Shown: positions 37,171-45,650 of the stretch, in pieces | How the letters are laid out: each line of letters opens with the position of its first letter | How positions within the stretch are numbered: position 1 is the first letter of the stretch | Source: Pseudomonas pharyngis | GTDB lineage: Bacteria > Pseudomonadota > Gammaproteobacteria > Pseudomonadales > Pseudomonadaceae | Length of the DNA: 53,196 nt | NCBI RefSeq assembly: GCF_021602345.1 | Contig: NZ_BQID01000024.1 | Span: forward strand, 1 to 53,196 | Reading direction: 5' to 3' | Made by a program: the position numbers and the translations under genes | The notes under the pieces: model-generated | Seen by the model: the letters and a program-made list of their open reading frames with translations, nothing else | The model's database searches: none | What the model was told of the DNA's origin: nothing

Positions 37171-38385
37171 ATGTCTGAATCTGCCGTTTATCCGATCAAC
37201 CCGCCGGCCGCCCACCGGATCGCCGACGACGCCGAAGCCTTGCGCGTGGCTGTGCAGGTCGCCGCCGTCTTGCAGGAACACGCCGCCGAGCGTGACCGCA
37301 ACCGCGAAGTGCCCGCCGAGATCGTCGACCTGTTTTCCAACAGTGGCCTGTGGGGCATCACCGTGCCGAAGGAATACGGCGGCGCGCAGGTGTCCTTTGC
37401 GGTACTGGCCCAGGTAATCGCGATCATTTCCGCCGCCGATCCGTCCCTCGGGCAGATTCCGCAAAACCATTACTGCCTGCTCGAAGACATCCGCCTGCAA
37501 GGCACCCCGGCCCAGCAGGCGCATTTCTTTGAGCTGGCGCTGCAAGGTCATCGTTTCGCCAATGCGCTGTCGGAAACCGGCGGCAAGAACGTGCAGGACA
37601 TTCAGGCGACCCTCCGCCGTTATGGCGACGGCTTCGTGATCAACGGTCGCAAGGGCTACTGCACCGGTTCGCTCTACGCCCATTGGCTGGCGGTGCTGGC
37701 GCTGGATGAAGAGCAGAAGGGCCAGTTGGCCTTCGTCGAGCGCGGTACGAAAGGGCTGGTGATCGTCGACGACTGGGACAGCATCGGTCAGCGCACTACT
37801 TCCAGCGGCACGGTGCTGGCGGAAAATCTGCAAGTGGCGCCCTTCAATCTGTTTGCGACGTACCGTTCCTACGAGAGCCCGACCCTGGCCGGGCCGTTCG
37901 CCCAGTTGACCACCGCCGCCATCGACGCCGGCATTGCCCGGGCAGCGTTGCGCGATACCGTGGAATTCGTCCGCCAGTTTGCGCGGCCATGGATCGATGC
38001 AGGTGTGGACAAGGCCAGTGAAGATCCGTTGACCATCATTCAGATCGGCGCACTGGAAATCCGTCTGGAAGCCGCCGAAGCCTTGCTTGAACGCGCCGGC
38101 TGGGCGCTCGACGCCGCACGTCCGGCGCCTGATGAAGACAACGTCGCGCTGGCCTCGCTGGCCGTGGCCAAGGCTAAAGTGCTGACCACCGAAATCGCCA
38201 TCGAGGCCAGCAACAAGCTGTTCGAACTCGGCGGTACCCGCTCGACCCTGAAAAAGCACAACTTCGACCGCCACTGGCGCAACGCCCGGGTCCACACCCT
38301 GCATGACCCGGTGCGCTGGAAATACCACGTGGTCGGCAACTGGCTGCTCAACGGCGTCAAACCACCGCGCCACGACTGGTCCTGA
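37171..38385 (+). CDS. sfnB: SfnB-family sulfur acquisition oxidoreductase
   Basis: A 404-residue flavoprotein of the acyl-CoA dehydrogenase fold, in the SfnB/DszC branch. Family segments are SGLWGITVPKEYGGAQVSFAVLAQVIAIISAADPS, RYGDGFVINGRKGYCTGSLYAHWLAV, SIGQRTTSSGTVLAENLQV and the C-terminal RHWRNARVHTLHDPVRWKYHVVGNWLLNG. SfnB-type enzymes are thought to use reduced flavin on small sulfones or related organosulfur compounds during sulfur starvation. It is first in a three-gene operon with metI two bases downstream and metQ after that, and has a sigma-54-type promoter. A true acyl-CoA dehydrogenase is unlikely, because the SfnB-like HDP-WK-H tail is present. Confidence 0.85.
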   Translation: MSESAVYPINPPAAHRIADDAEALRVAVQVAAVLQEHAAERDRNREVPAEIVDLFSNSGLWGITVPKEYGGAQVSFAVLAQVIAIISAADPSLGQIPQNHYCLLEDIRLQGTPAQQAHFFELALQGHRFANALSETGGKNVQDIQATLRRYGDGFVINGRKGYCTGSLYAHWLAVLALDEEQKGQLAFVERGTKGLVIVDDWDSIGQRTTSSGTVLAENLQVAPFNLFATYRSYESPTLAGPFAQLTTAAIDAGIARAALRDTVEFVRQFARPWIDAGVDKASEDPLTIIQIGALEIRLEAAEALLERAGWALDAARPAPDEDNVALASLAVAKAKVLTTEIAIEASNKLFELGGTRSTLKKHNFDRHWRNARVHTLHDPVRWKYHVVGNWLLNGVKPPRHDWS

Positions 38386-38387
38386 TC

Positions 38388-39053
38388 ATGGCCGAGTGGT
38401 TCAAACACATTTACTGGGCCGACATCGCCCAGGCCTGTCTCGACACCCTGAGCATGCTCGGCGCGGCGCTGCTGTTTACGGTGCTGCTGGGATTGCCGCT
38501 GGGGCTGCTGCTGTTTCTCACCGGCAAGCGCCAGCTGCATGAAACCGTCGGCCTGTACCGGGTTCTGTCAGTGATCGTGAACATGCTGCGTTCGCTGCCA
38601 TTCATCATTTTGCTGATCGTGCTGATTCCGCTGACCACGTTGCTGGTGGGCACGTCACTGGGCGTGCCCGGAACCATTCCGCCGCTGGTCGTCGGTTGCA
38701 CACCGTTCTTCGCGCGACTGGTGGAAACCGCTCTGCGCGAAGTCGATCGCGGCGTGGTCGAGGCGACCCAGGCCATGGGTGCCAACACCTGGCAGATCAT
38801 CCGCCACACCCTGTTGCCGGAGGCCCGCGGCGGGTTGCTGGCAGCGGTGACGGTCACCGCCATCGTGCTGGTGGATTACACGGCGATGGCCGGCGTGATC
38901 GGTGGCGGCGGGCTCGGCGATCTGGCGATCCGCTACGGCTATCAGCGCTTTCAGACCGACGTGATGGTGGTCACCGTAGTGTTGCTGCTGATTCTGGTGC
39001 AGGCCCTGCAAATGACCGGCGACCGCTTGGTGGCGCACTACAGCCGACGCTGA
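38388..39053 (+). CDS. metI: Methionine-type ABC transporter permease MetI
   Basis: A 221-residue inner-membrane permease with about five helices and the EAA loop VVEATQAMGANTWQIIRHTLLPEARGG near residues 122-148, typical of MetI (D-methionine/sulfur compound uptake). It begins two bases after the sfnB stop, so the two are co-transcribed. MetI normally works with ATPase MetN and lipoprotein MetQ. A metQ-like gene follows, but no metN-like ATPase gene lies in this operon or anywhere nearby. The operon context points to import of a sulfur source such as a sulfone or methionine derivative. Confidence 0.88.
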   Translation: MAEWFKHIYWADIAQACLDTLSMLGAALLFTVLLGLPLGLLLFLTGKRQLHETVGLYRVLSVIVNMLRSLPFIILLIVLIPLTTLLVGTSLGVPGTIPPLVVGCTPFFARLVETALREVDRGVVEATQAMGANTWQIIRHTLLPEARGGLLAAVTVTAIVLVDYTAMAGVIGGGGLGDLAIRYGYQRFQTDVMVVTVVLLLILVQALQMTGDRLVAHYSRR

Positions 39054-39126
39054 AAAAACAAGTTCAACCCATAAAGGCCCCACGTTCACCCCACGACGGC
39101 CACTCAAATCTGCCTTGGAGCACAGC

Positions 39127-39897
39127 ATGAAAAAGACCCTGGCCGTTCTGGCTGCCGTTCTGTCGTTCGGCGCCCATGCCAACGAAAAACTGATCGTCGG
39201 TGCCACCCCGGTGCCGCACGCGGAAATCCTCGAGTTCGTCAAACCGACCCTGGCCAAGGAAGGCGTGGATCTGGACATCAAGGTCTTCACCGACTTCATC
39301 CAGCCCAACCAGCAACTGGCGCTGAAAAACCTCGACGCCAACTACTACCAGTACCGGCCGTTTCTCGATGATTTCAACAAGACTCGCCACACCGATCTGG
39401 TGCCGGTGGTCGGCGTGCACATCGAACCGTTCGGGGCTTACTCGACCAAGATCAAGAACATTTCGGAGCTGAAGGACGGCGCCAGCGTGTCGATCCCCAA
39501 CGACCCGGTGAACACCGGTCGCGCGCTGGTGCTGTTGCACGAGGCCGGGCTGATCAAACTCAAGGATCCGAGTAACACCCTGGCCACCCAGCGCGATATC
39601 GTCGAAAACCCCAAACACCTGAAAATCCGTGAACTGGAGGGCGCGTTGCTGGCCCGTTCAGTGAGTCAGGTGGATCTGGCATTCGTGTTCGCCAACTACG
39701 CGCTGGAAGCCGGGATCGACACCAACAGCGCGCTGATCGTCGAGAAGGGCAAGAGCCTGTACATCGAGTTTCTGGTCGCGCGTCCCGACAACATCAATGA
39801 CCCGGGCCTGCAGAAACTGGCCAAGGCGTTGAATTCCGATGAAGTGCGTCAGTTCATTCTGACCCGCTACAAAGGGCAGATTGCGCCGGGTTTCTGA
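39127..39897 (+). CDS. metQ: MetQ-like periplasmic binding protein
   Basis: A 256-residue NlpA/MetQ-family binding protein (KLIVGATPVPHAEILEF, DIKVFTDFIQPNQQLALKNLDANYYQYRPFLDDFN, SIPNDPVNTGRALVLLHEAGLIKL). The signal peptide is residues 1-20 (MKKTLAVLAAVLSFGAHA) and ends in AHA without any Cys, so unlike E. coli MetQ this is a soluble periplasmic protein and not a lipoprotein. The start is ATG 39127, 6 bases after GGAG; an in-frame TTG upstream overlaps that site. It should deliver a sulfur compound to MetI. It ends just before a hairpin shared with the convergent soxR gene. Confidence 0.88.
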   Translation: MKKTLAVLAAVLSFGAHANEKLIVGATPVPHAEILEFVKPTLAKEGVDLDIKVFTDFIQPNQQLALKNLDANYYQYRPFLDDFNKTRHTDLVPVVGVHIEPFGAYSTKIKNISELKDGASVSIPNDPVNTGRALVLLHEAGLIKLKDPSNTLATQRDIVENPKHLKIRELEGALLARSVSQVDLAFVFANYALEAGIDTNSALIVEKGKSLYIEFLVARPDNINDPGLQKLAKALNSDEVRQFILTRYKGQIAPGF

Positions 39898-39908
39898 TCG
39901 ATAGATCC

Positions 39909-39935
39909 GAGGGCTCCCGTGGCATGGGAGCCCTC
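39909..39935. terminator. Hairpin between metQ and soxR
   Basis: GAGGGCTCCC (39909-39918) pairs with GGGAGCCCTC (39926-39935) around a 7-base loop. The right arm reaches into the soxR stop codon. No T run follows on either side, so it may act by blocking or by RNA stability more than as a classical terminator. Confidence 0.65.
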
Positions 39936-40392
39936 ACTTGGGAACGTCGAGAAAATGCGCCCCCGGCCCTTGCTCGCCCAGCACATCGCCCTGATTGCGC
40001 AGCGGGCAGGCTTCCATCGACAGGCATCCGCAACCGATGCAACCGGTCAGCCGGTCACGCAGCAGCATCAACTGATTGATCCGCTCGTCCAGCTCCCGCC
40101 GCCACTGCTCCGACAGCACTTTCCAGTCCGCTGCCGTTGGCGCGCGATTGTCCGGCAACTGCTTCAACGCCTCGCCGATTTCCGCCAGTGGAATGCCCAG
40201 GCGTTGCGCCACTTTGATCAACGCCACCCGCCGCAGTACTTCCCGTGGATAGCGCCGCTGGTTGCCGGCATTGCGCTGGCTCTTGATCAAGCCTTTCGAT
40301 TCATAAAAGTGCAGGGCGGTGACGGCCACACCGCTGCGGGCCGCGACTTCGCCGACGGTCAATTGCTTGTGCAGATTTTCCGCAGTGATCAT
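39934..40392 (-). CDS. soxR: Redox-sensitive transcriptional activator SoxR
   Basis: A 152-residue MerR-family regulator. The N-terminal winged helix ([26 protein letters not shown], then [21 protein letters not shown]) is followed by a dimer helix and the [2Fe-2S] ligands C118, C121, C123 and C129 ([12 protein letters not shown]), almost the same positions as in E. coli SoxR. It responds to redox-cycling drugs and phenazine-like compounds. In Pseudomonas it controls a few transport and monooxygenase genes directly, without SoxS. The start is ATG 40392. A TTG two codons earlier is closer to AAGGGG but is less likely. It is divergent from the monooxygenase gene, with its operator in between. 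Confidence 0.95.
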   Translation of the reverse strand: MITAENLHKQLTVGEVAARSGVAVTALHFYESKGLIKSQRNAGNQRRYPREVLRRVALIKVAQRLGIPLAEIGEALKQLPDNRAPTAADWKVLSEQWRRELDERINQLMLLRDRLTGCIGCGCLSMEACPLRNQGDVLGEQGPGAHFLDVPK

Positions 40393-40406
40393 TTGCAAAA
40401 TGCCCC

Positions 40407-40437
40407 TTGACCTCTAGTTAACTCGAGGTTTTACCCT
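40407..40437 (+). promoter_or_regulatory. SoxR-activated promoter with 18-bp SoxR box
   Basis: The dyad CCTCTAGTTAACTCGAGG (40411-40428) is close to the SoxR consensus CCTCAAGTTAACTTGAGG. It sits between TTGACC (40407-40412) and TACCCT (40432-40437) with a 19-base spacer, the overlong spacer typical of MerR-family promoters. It faces the monooxygenase gene at 40483. Confidence 0.92.
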
Positions 40438-40482
40438 GCAGGCCTTCGAATCGCAAGATTCGTCTGACAGAGTGGGGATCTC

Positions 40483-40848
40483 ATGCAAGCACCAGTGAAA
40501 AACCGCAGCTTTACCCAATTGATCGAATTTGAAATCGAACCCGGCCAGCAACCGGCGCTGGTCTCGGCGCTGGCCGTGCAGACCGAACGTCTGGCCCAGC
40601 GTTACGCCGGCTTCGTCAGCGCCAGCGTCCAGGCCAGCGACGATGGCCGGCGAGTGTTGAGCTTTCTGCAATGGCAGTCCCGCGAGGCGGGGGAGGCGGC
40701 GTTTCAGAGTTTCGAAACCGGCGAGCAGGATTTCTGGCAACTGATCCGCACCCATCAGGCGCGCACCGTGACCTTCGGTTCATTCCAGGTGCTGAGCAGC
40801 ATAGCCCGCAGCTATGACGACGGCTTGCACTGTCAACTGGTTGGTTAG
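40483..40848 (+). CDS. SoxR-regulated antibiotic-biosynthesis-type monooxygenase
   Basis: A 121-residue protein with the ferredoxin-like ABM fold (FTQLIEFEIEPGQQPALVSAL, then GFVSASVQASDDGRRVLSFLQWQSREAGEAAF). ABM proteins oxidise quinol-like or polyketide-like compounds without cofactors, or serve as binding proteins. The gene is expressed from a SoxR-type promoter, the same arrangement as PA2274 next to soxR in P. aeruginosa, so a role in handling redox-cycling compounds is likely. The ATG at 40483 follows GTGGGGATC. Its last bases overlap the end of the convergent sfnR gene by four bases. The substrate is unknown. Confidence 0.85.
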   Translation: MQAPVKNRSFTQLIEFEIEPGQQPALVSALAVQTERLAQRYAGFVSASVQASDDGRRVLSFLQWQSREAGEAAFQSFETGEQDFWQLIRTHQARTVTFGSFQVLSSIARSYDDGLHCQLVG

Positions 40849-41948
40849 ATCGACAGCTGGATCAAGCGCTCGCCTTGCAGGTTTTCCGTGGGCCGCCGCT
40901 TGTTCACCGCCAGTTCGCCGATTTTGATCAGTCGCGTGCGGGTGACATTACGGCTCAGGCCTAACAGGGACGCGGTGTGCACCTGGTTGTAATGGCAGAA
41001 GCGATAGGCCGCGCGCAGCAATGCGTCCTCGACCTTCTCATGCAGGGCGCCGGCCTGTTGCTCGAACAGTTTCTGGAAGGCGCGTTCCAGCAGCGCTTCC
41101 GGTGAGTCGTCGGCGGTCGCGTGCTGATCGTCGGGACGATCGATGCGCAGGTTGGATAGACGTAGATCGTCGCGCTCGATCACGCCGTTACGGCAGATCA
41201 GCAGCGTGTGGTGGATGACGTTTTCCAGTTCGCGGATATTGCCCGGCCAACTATAGCCGCGCAGTTTGTGTTCGGCGCCGGGGCTGATGGTGACGCGCCC
41301 GTAACCCAGACGCTGACTGTAGGCCTCGATGAAATGCCGGGTCAGCGGCAGGATGTCGCCGGGTCGGTCGCGCAACGGGCTCAGCTCCAGATTGACCACG
41401 TTCAGCCGGTAATACAGATCCTCGCGGAAATGTCCGGCGTTGATGGCTTTCTCCAGTTGCACGTTGGTCGCTGCCAACACTCGCACATCGATGGGAATGC
41501 TCTTGCGCGAACCCAGGCGCACCACTTCACGCTCCTGCAACACCCGCAGCAATTTGACCTGGATCGCCATCGGCAGATCGCCGATTTCATCGAGGAACAG
41601 GGTGCCGCCATCCGCCTCTTCAAACCACCCGGCCTTGGCGCTGAGGGCGCCGGTGAAGGCGCCTTTTTCGTGGCCGAACAGTTCGGCTTCCACCAGCGAT
41701 TCGGAAAACGCCCCGCAGTTGACTGCAATGAACGGCCGGTTGCGCCGGTTGCTCAGGTTGTGGATGTGCCGCGCTACCAACTCCTTGCCGGTGCCGGTTT
41801 CGCCGATGATCAGCACGCTGGCTTCGCTCGGTGCGACCTGTTGCAGATGCGCGAGCAGGGCCTGGGATTTCGGGTCTTCGAACACCTGAGCGGTGGCGCG
41901 GATTGAGGTGGCCAGGGCGGGTGAAGGCGGCAGGGTCAGCAGTTGCAT
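40845..41948 (-). CDS. sfnR: Sigma-54-dependent activator SfnR
   Basis: A 367-residue enhancer-binding protein without a large N-terminal sensor domain. The AAA+ core (about residues 20-255) has Walker A GETGTGKE, the GAFTGA loop (EKGAFTGALSAKAG) that contacts sigma-54, Walker B GGTLFLDEIGDLP and the arginine-finger region FREDLYYRLNVV. A Fis-type helix-turn-helix lies near the C-terminus (NQVHTASLLGLSRNVTRTRLIKIGE). SfnR activates organosulfur genes in sulfur-starved P. putida and P. aeruginosa. The start is ATG 41948 (MQLLTLPP) with GGAG 9 bases upstream. It follows msuC after 24 bases, so it is probably in the msu operon and self-activating through the sigma-54 promoter at 44946-44961. Confidence 0.93.
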   Translation of the reverse strand: MQLLTLPPSPALATSIRATAQVFEDPKSQALLAHLQQVAPSEASVLIIGETGTGKELVARHIHNLSNRRNRPFIAVNCGAFSESLVEAELFGHEKGAFTGALSAKAGWFEEADGGTLFLDEIGDLPMAIQVKLLRVLQEREVVRLGSRKSIPIDVRVLAATNVQLEKAINAGHFREDLYYRLNVVNLELSPLRDRPGDILPLTRHFIEAYSQRLGYGRVTISPGAEHKLRGYSWPGNIRELENVIHHTLLICRNGVIERDDLRLSNLRIDRPDDQHATADDSPEALLERAFQKLFEQQAGALHEKVEDALLRAAYRFCHYNQVHTASLLGLSRNVTRTRLIKIGELAVNKRRPTENLQGERLIQLSI

Positions 41949-41972
41949 GGGGTCTCGCTCCACGAAAGAAAA

Positions 41973-43160
41973 TCAGGAATAGAACGTCGGCACCGGCAGG
42001 GACTGGTTCAGCGCCCAGTCGCCCAGCTCGTGGAGCTTGTAATCCAGCGGGTCGTGCAGGGTTTGCGTGCGCAGGTTGCGCCAGTGTCGGTCGAGGCGCA
42101 GCGATGCGTGGGTCGAGCGGGCGCCGGTGACTTCGAACAATCGGCTGCAAATCTCCAGGCCTTGTCGGCTGGCGGCGACCTTGGCCGTGGCAATTGCCGT
42201 GGCCAGATGACCGCGTTCTTCGGCACTGAGGTTCGGGCCTTTGGCCCAGGCCTCGTCGAGCAACGCGGCGGCGCGTTCCACCAGCAGACGAATGCCTTCG
42301 AGGGCGACCCAGAACTCGCCGTAATGGGCCAGCACGTAAGGATCTTCGCGCACCTCGCGCACCGAGGATTTGTGCCAGACACGGGTTTCGCTGAGGGTGT
42401 ATTGCCGCGCCTCTTCAAAGGCCCCTTCGGCAATGCCGAGAAACATGTGGGTGAACGTCAGTTGCGCGATCAACGGGCGCAAGCAGGCGAACGGTGTGCT
42501 CAACGGACCCGGATCCAGCAGCAGTTCCGACTCTTCGACCCGCACCCGTTCGAACGTCGCGCTGCCGCTGTCGGTCTGGCGCTGGCCGATGTTGTTCCAG
42601 TCGTTATGCAGGGTGATGCCGCTGCGGCCGCTGGGGATCGCCGCGATCAACAGTTTGCCGCCGTTGCTTTCGTCCACCGCCGAGGCGATCAGCATCTGCG
42701 AATCGCTGGCGCCGGAGCAGAAGCTCTTCTTGCCGGAAAACTCGCGCCAGCCGCCCAGATCCTTGACCACGGTGCGGGTGTCCAGCGGGTTGAGCGCGTT
42801 GCCCCAGAACCAGTTCTGCCGCGCGGTCTGTTCGAACCACGGTTGCCATTGTTCGGGGCGGGAAAACAGGCGCACGGTGGCGAGCATCAAATGATGAAAA
42901 CCGAAGACGTGGGCGATCGAGCTGTCGACCTTGGCGAACTCGCGCACGACTTCCAGGGTTTCGCTCCAGCGCGCGCCGAGGCCGCCGTAACGAGTGGGAA
43001 TGCTCAGGGCCAGCAGACCGCTGTCGCGCAGGGCGTCACGTTCGGCTTTCGGTGTGCCGCCACGCTCGTCGCGCTCGACGGCGGTCAGGGCAAATTCGGC
43101 GGCCAGTTGGCGGGCGGTCTGCAACGGGGAGAGCAGGGTGCTTTGCGGTTTGGCAGTCAC
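41973..43160 (-). CDS. msuC: FMNH2-dependent monooxygenase MsuC
   Basis: A 395-residue flavoprotein of the SfnB/DszC acyl-CoA dehydrogenase-like group. Segments: SGLLALSIPTRYGGLGARWSETLEVVREFAKVDSS, REFSGKKSFCSGASDSQMLIASAVDE, NIGQRQTDSGSATFERVRV and the tail RHWRNLRTQTLHDPLDYKLHELGDW. In P. aeruginosa MsuC oxidises methanesulfinate to methanesulfonate with reduced FMN from MsuE. The start chosen is GTG 43160 (VTAKPQSTL), preceded by TGAGGAAG. A frame start further upstream would overlap msuD. It lies 10 bases after msuD and 24 bases before sfnR, so all are co-transcribed. DszC-like sulfoxide oxidation is an alternative reading. Confidence 0.88.
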   Translation of the reverse strand: MTAKPQSTLLSPLQTARQLAAEFALTAVERDERGGTPKAERDALRDSGLLALSIPTRYGGLGARWSETLEVVREFAKVDSSIAHVFGFHHLMLATVRLFSRPEQWQPWFEQTARQNWFWGNALNPLDTRTVVKDLGGWREFSGKKSFCSGASDSQMLIASAVDESNGGKLLIAAIPSGRSGITLHNDWNNIGQRQTDSGSATFERVRVEESELLLDPGPLSTPFACLRPLIAQLTFTHMFLGIAEGAFEEARQYTLSETRVWHKSSVREVREDPYVLAHYGEFWVALEGIRLLVERAAALLDEAWAKGPNLSAEERGHLATAIATAKVAASRQGLEICSRLFEVTGARSTHASLRLDRHWRNLRTQTLHDPLDYKLHELGDWALNQSLPVPTFYS

Positions 43161-43170
43161 TCGATCTTCC

Positions 43171-44316
43171 TCAGGCGTTGGCTTTGGCGGGCAGTACATC
43201 GTTGGCGATCATTTCGCCGAACGGCCCGGTGAGGTTGGTCACGCCGCGTCCGGCCAGGCTCGCGTACGGCTCGGGCAACAGCGGGAAGACCAGCTCGGCA
43301 AAGCGGTAGGCCTCCTCGAGATGCGGATAGCCGGAGAAGATGAAACTCTCGATGCCCAGATCCGCGTACTCCTTGATCCGCGCTGCCACTTGCTGCGGAT
43401 CGCCGACCAATGCGGTACCGGCACCGCCGCGCACCAGTCCGACGCCGGCCCACAGGTTGGGGGCGATTTCCAGGTTGTCGCGGCGTCCGTCGTGCAGAGC
43501 GGCCATGCGCCGCTGGCCTTCGGAGTCGAAGCGGGAAAAGGATTTCTGCGCGGCTTCAATGGTTTCGTCGCTGATGTGCTCGATCAGTTTGTCGGCGGCT
43601 TTCCAGGCCTCTTCGGCGGTCTCGCGCACGATCACGTGCAGGCGAATGCCGAACTTCACCTTGCGCCCGTGGCGGGCGGCGCGTTCACGCACGTCGGCGA
43701 GTTTCTCGGCGACGGCGGCCGGTGGTTCGCCCCAGGTCAGGTACACGTCGACCTGCTCGGCGGCCAGATCGTGGGCCGCGTCGGAGGACCCGCCGAAGTA
43801 CAGCGGCGGATAGGGTTTCTGCACCGGCGGATACAGCGCCTTGGCGTTCTGTACCTTCAGGTGTTTACCTTCGAAATCTACCGCTTCGCCTTGCAGCACC
43901 CGGCGCCAGATCTTGAGGAATTCATCGGTGACTTCGTAGCGTTCGCTGTGGCAGAGGAAGCTGCCGTCGCCACGGTTTTCGTCCGGATCGCCACCGGTCA
44001 CAACGTTGATCAGCAAGCGGCCGTTGGACAGTCGATCCAGGGTCGCGGCCATGCGCGCCGAGACGGTCGGCGAGATGATTCCCGGACGGATCGCCACCAG
44101 ATAACGCAGGCGTTCGGTGAGCGGCACCAGCGCCGAGGCGATCACCCACGAATCCTCGCAGGAACGACCGGTGGGAATCAGTACGCCGTAGTAGCCGAGG
44201 CTGTCGGCGGCTTGCGCCACCTGCTTCAGGTAATTGAGGGTGACCGGGCGCGCGCCTTGGGTGGTGCCCAGATAGTGACCGTCGCCGTGGGTCGGCAGGA
44301 ACCAGAAAACATCCAT
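43171..44316 (-). CDS. msuD: FMNH2-dependent methanesulfonate/alkanesulfonate monooxygenase
   Basis: A 381-residue bacterial-luciferase-like monooxygenase of the SsuD/MsuD type: [79 protein letters not shown] and [14 protein letters not shown]. The enzyme splits C-S bonds of sulfonates to sulfite plus aldehyde using FMNH2. The Cys in SCEDSWV and the Arg/His of the active-site loops are as in SsuD. The neighbours are msuE upstream (10 bases) and msuC downstream (10 bases). Placement in an msuE-D-C-sfnR operon favours methanesulfonate over longer alkanesulfonates, but SsuD activity on both is common. Confidence 0.92.
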   Translation of the reverse strand: MDVFWFLPTHGDGHYLGTTQGARPVTLNYLKQVAQAADSLGYYGVLIPTGRSCEDSWVIASALVPLTERLRYLVAIRPGIISPTVSARMAATLDRLSNGRLLINVVTGGDPDENRGDGSFLCHSERYEVTDEFLKIWRRVLQGEAVDFEGKHLKVQNAKALYPPVQKPYPPLYFGGSSDAAHDLAAEQVDVYLTWGEPPAAVAEKLADVRERAARHGRKVKFGIRLHVIVRETAEEAWKAADKLIEHISDETIEAAQKSFSRFDSEGQRRMAALHDGRRDNLEIAPNLWAGVGLVRGGAGTALVGDPQQVAARIKEYADLGIESFIFSGYPHLEEAYRFAELVFPLLPEPYASLAGRGVTNLTGPFGEMIANDVLPAKANA

Positions 44317-44326
44317 GAACAGCTCC

Positions 44327-44890
44327 TCAGGCGATTTTCAGCAACGGTTTGATGTGAGTGCCGAACAGCGGCGCGGCGCGTTCGGCGGCCAGACGGATGC
44401 GCGCCTTGAGCGGTTCGCTGGTGATCTGGTAGTCGGCGAAGTCAGCTTCGGTGGCGTACACGCCGATCGGCAGGGTCACGGCCTGGAAGAAACTGAACAG
44501 TGGGCGCAACTGGTGATCGAGGACCAGCGCATGGCGTTCGCTGCCACCGGTGGCGGCGAGCAGCACTGGTGTGTCGATCAGCGCATTCAGGTCGATCAGG
44601 TCGAACAGATGCTTGAGCAATCCAGGATAGGAACCGCGATAGACCGGCGCGGCGACGATCAGCAGGTCAGCCTGTTCGATGGCTTGCAGCTCGGCTTCGA
44701 TCTCGGCCGGCAACTCCTGACGCGACAGCGCGGCGCCAAGTGGGCGGGCGATGTCGCCGAGTTCGATCAGATGACTCTCGACCGGCAAGTGCCCGGACAA
44801 TTCGGCCAGCAGGGCCTGGGTCAGCACCAGGGTGCGGGACGGACGCCAGGTTCCGCCGGACAGGGCGACGACTTTCAGTGGACGCGACAT
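44327..44890 (-). CDS. msuE: NADH-dependent FMN reductase MsuE
   Basis: A 187-residue flavodoxin-like FMN reductase of the SsuE/MsuE family ([25 protein letters not shown] near the N-terminus, then [24 protein letters not shown] and [28 protein letters not shown]). It supplies FMNH2 to MsuD and MsuC. The start is ATG 44890 (MSRPLKVV) with AAGGAAC 5 bases upstream. A longer in-frame start lacks a ribosome site. It is the first gene of the operon, with a sigma-54-type promoter 56 bases upstream on the minus strand. Confidence 0.93.
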   Translation of the reverse strand: MSRPLKVVALSGGTWRPSRTLVLTQALLAELSGHLPVESHLIELGDIARPLGAALSRQELPAEIEAELQAIEQADLLIVAAPVYRGSYPGLLKHLFDLIDLNALIDTPVLLAATGGSERHALVLDHQLRPLFSFFQAVTLPIGVYATEADFADYQITSEPLKARIRLAAERAAPLFGTHIKPLLKIA

Positions 44891-44945
44891 GGTCAGTTCC
44901 TTTTTCAACAGTTGCTCGACGAGCAGTGAGTAGTCACTGGAGCAG

Positions 44946-44961
44946 AGCAAGCGCTGTACCA
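44946..44961 (-). promoter_or_regulatory. Sigma-54 promoter of the msuEDC-sfnR operon
   Basis: On the minus strand TGGTACAGCGCTTGCT has GG and GC exactly 10 bases apart and matches the sigma-54 consensus TGGCACG-N4-TTGCW at nearly all key positions. GG lies at plus positions 44959-44960 and GC at 44947-44948. Transcription would start near 44935, 45 bases before msuE. Confidence 0.8.
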
Positions 44962-45044
44962 ATTCCTGTAAGGCCCGTATTCAGGGGCTTTGAGCGTTGT
45001 CGGCGGCTGTGCTCGTGTGACTTTCAGGCGGGTTTGTTGAACCG

Positions 45045-45075
45045 CTGTTGCCTGGGAAACAGTTGCTGGAGCAAC
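45045..45075. promoter_or_regulatory. Tandem dyads upstream of msuE, probable activator site
   Basis: Two adjacent imperfect palindromes: CTGTTGCCTGGGAAACAG (45045-45062) and GTTGCTGGAGCAAC (45062-45075). They lie 110-140 bases upstream of the predicted msuE start, the usual distance for a sigma-54 enhancer, and share AGCAACAG with a half-site before the sfnB promoter. SfnR is the obvious candidate to bind them. The remaining intergenic DNA (44976-45044 and 45076-45279) shows no gene. Confidence 0.55.
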
Positions 45076-45279
45076 AGTGCCGAACGCGATGAAGGATTTA
45101 TAAAGGCTGACTGTTATTCCGTAAAAGACTGTTAATTGATATTGATAGGCCTTATAGGAATATACAAAGCGAATCCTGCCCGAATTCTGATAGCCACTAT
45201 TGAGAGCGTTGATTTCTGCCAAAGCGTGCCCGGGCGTAGCCTTTCTCCATCGACCCACACTGCTCGCCAGGACGCTCCC

Positions 45280-45549
45280 ATGAATCGTTTACTGACTGTT
45301 TCCCTGATGCTCGCTGTCTCCGTTCTCGCTGGTTGCGCGAGCCACGTTTCTCCGGAACTGCGCCCTTACACGGCGGAAGAAACCCGCGAACTGGCGCTGG
45401 AAAACTTGAACCGCAGCGGCTTGTCGTTCGAGGAATACCACGCGAAGAAAGCCCAACTGCTTGGCCAGCCACAGAAGACTTTCGGGTTTGATAACAAGGG
45501 TGAGATGAGCGCCGAGCGGGCCGTACAGCTGCACGGTCGTCCTAGCTGA
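45280..45549 (+). CDS. Small lipoprotein of unknown function
   Basis: An 89-residue precursor with a lipoprotein signal: MNRLLTVSLMLAVSVLAGC, lipobox LAGC with the lipidated Cys at residue 19. The mature part is short and polar, with a helix-prone stretch (YTAEETRELALENLNRSGLSFEEYHAKKAQLLG). The start is ATG 45280 with AGGA upstream; a longer frame lacks a ribosome site and would bury the signal peptide. Small lipoproteins of this size in Pseudomonas are mostly of unknown role. The residue after the lipidated Cys is Ala rather than Asp, which suggests transport to the outer membrane. Confidence 0.8.
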   Translation: MNRLLTVSLMLAVSVLAGCASHVSPELRPYTAEETRELALENLNRSGLSFEEYHAKKAQLLGQPQKTFGFDNKGEMSAERAVQLHGRPS

Positions 45550-45650
45550 TCGCTAACTGTACTGCTCGAAGTTTTATCCAACTGTCCGTGGGTTTGCGCG
45601 GCGCCGTGGGATAGGGTCAACACCTGAATGACCCTGACGGACTGCCTGCC

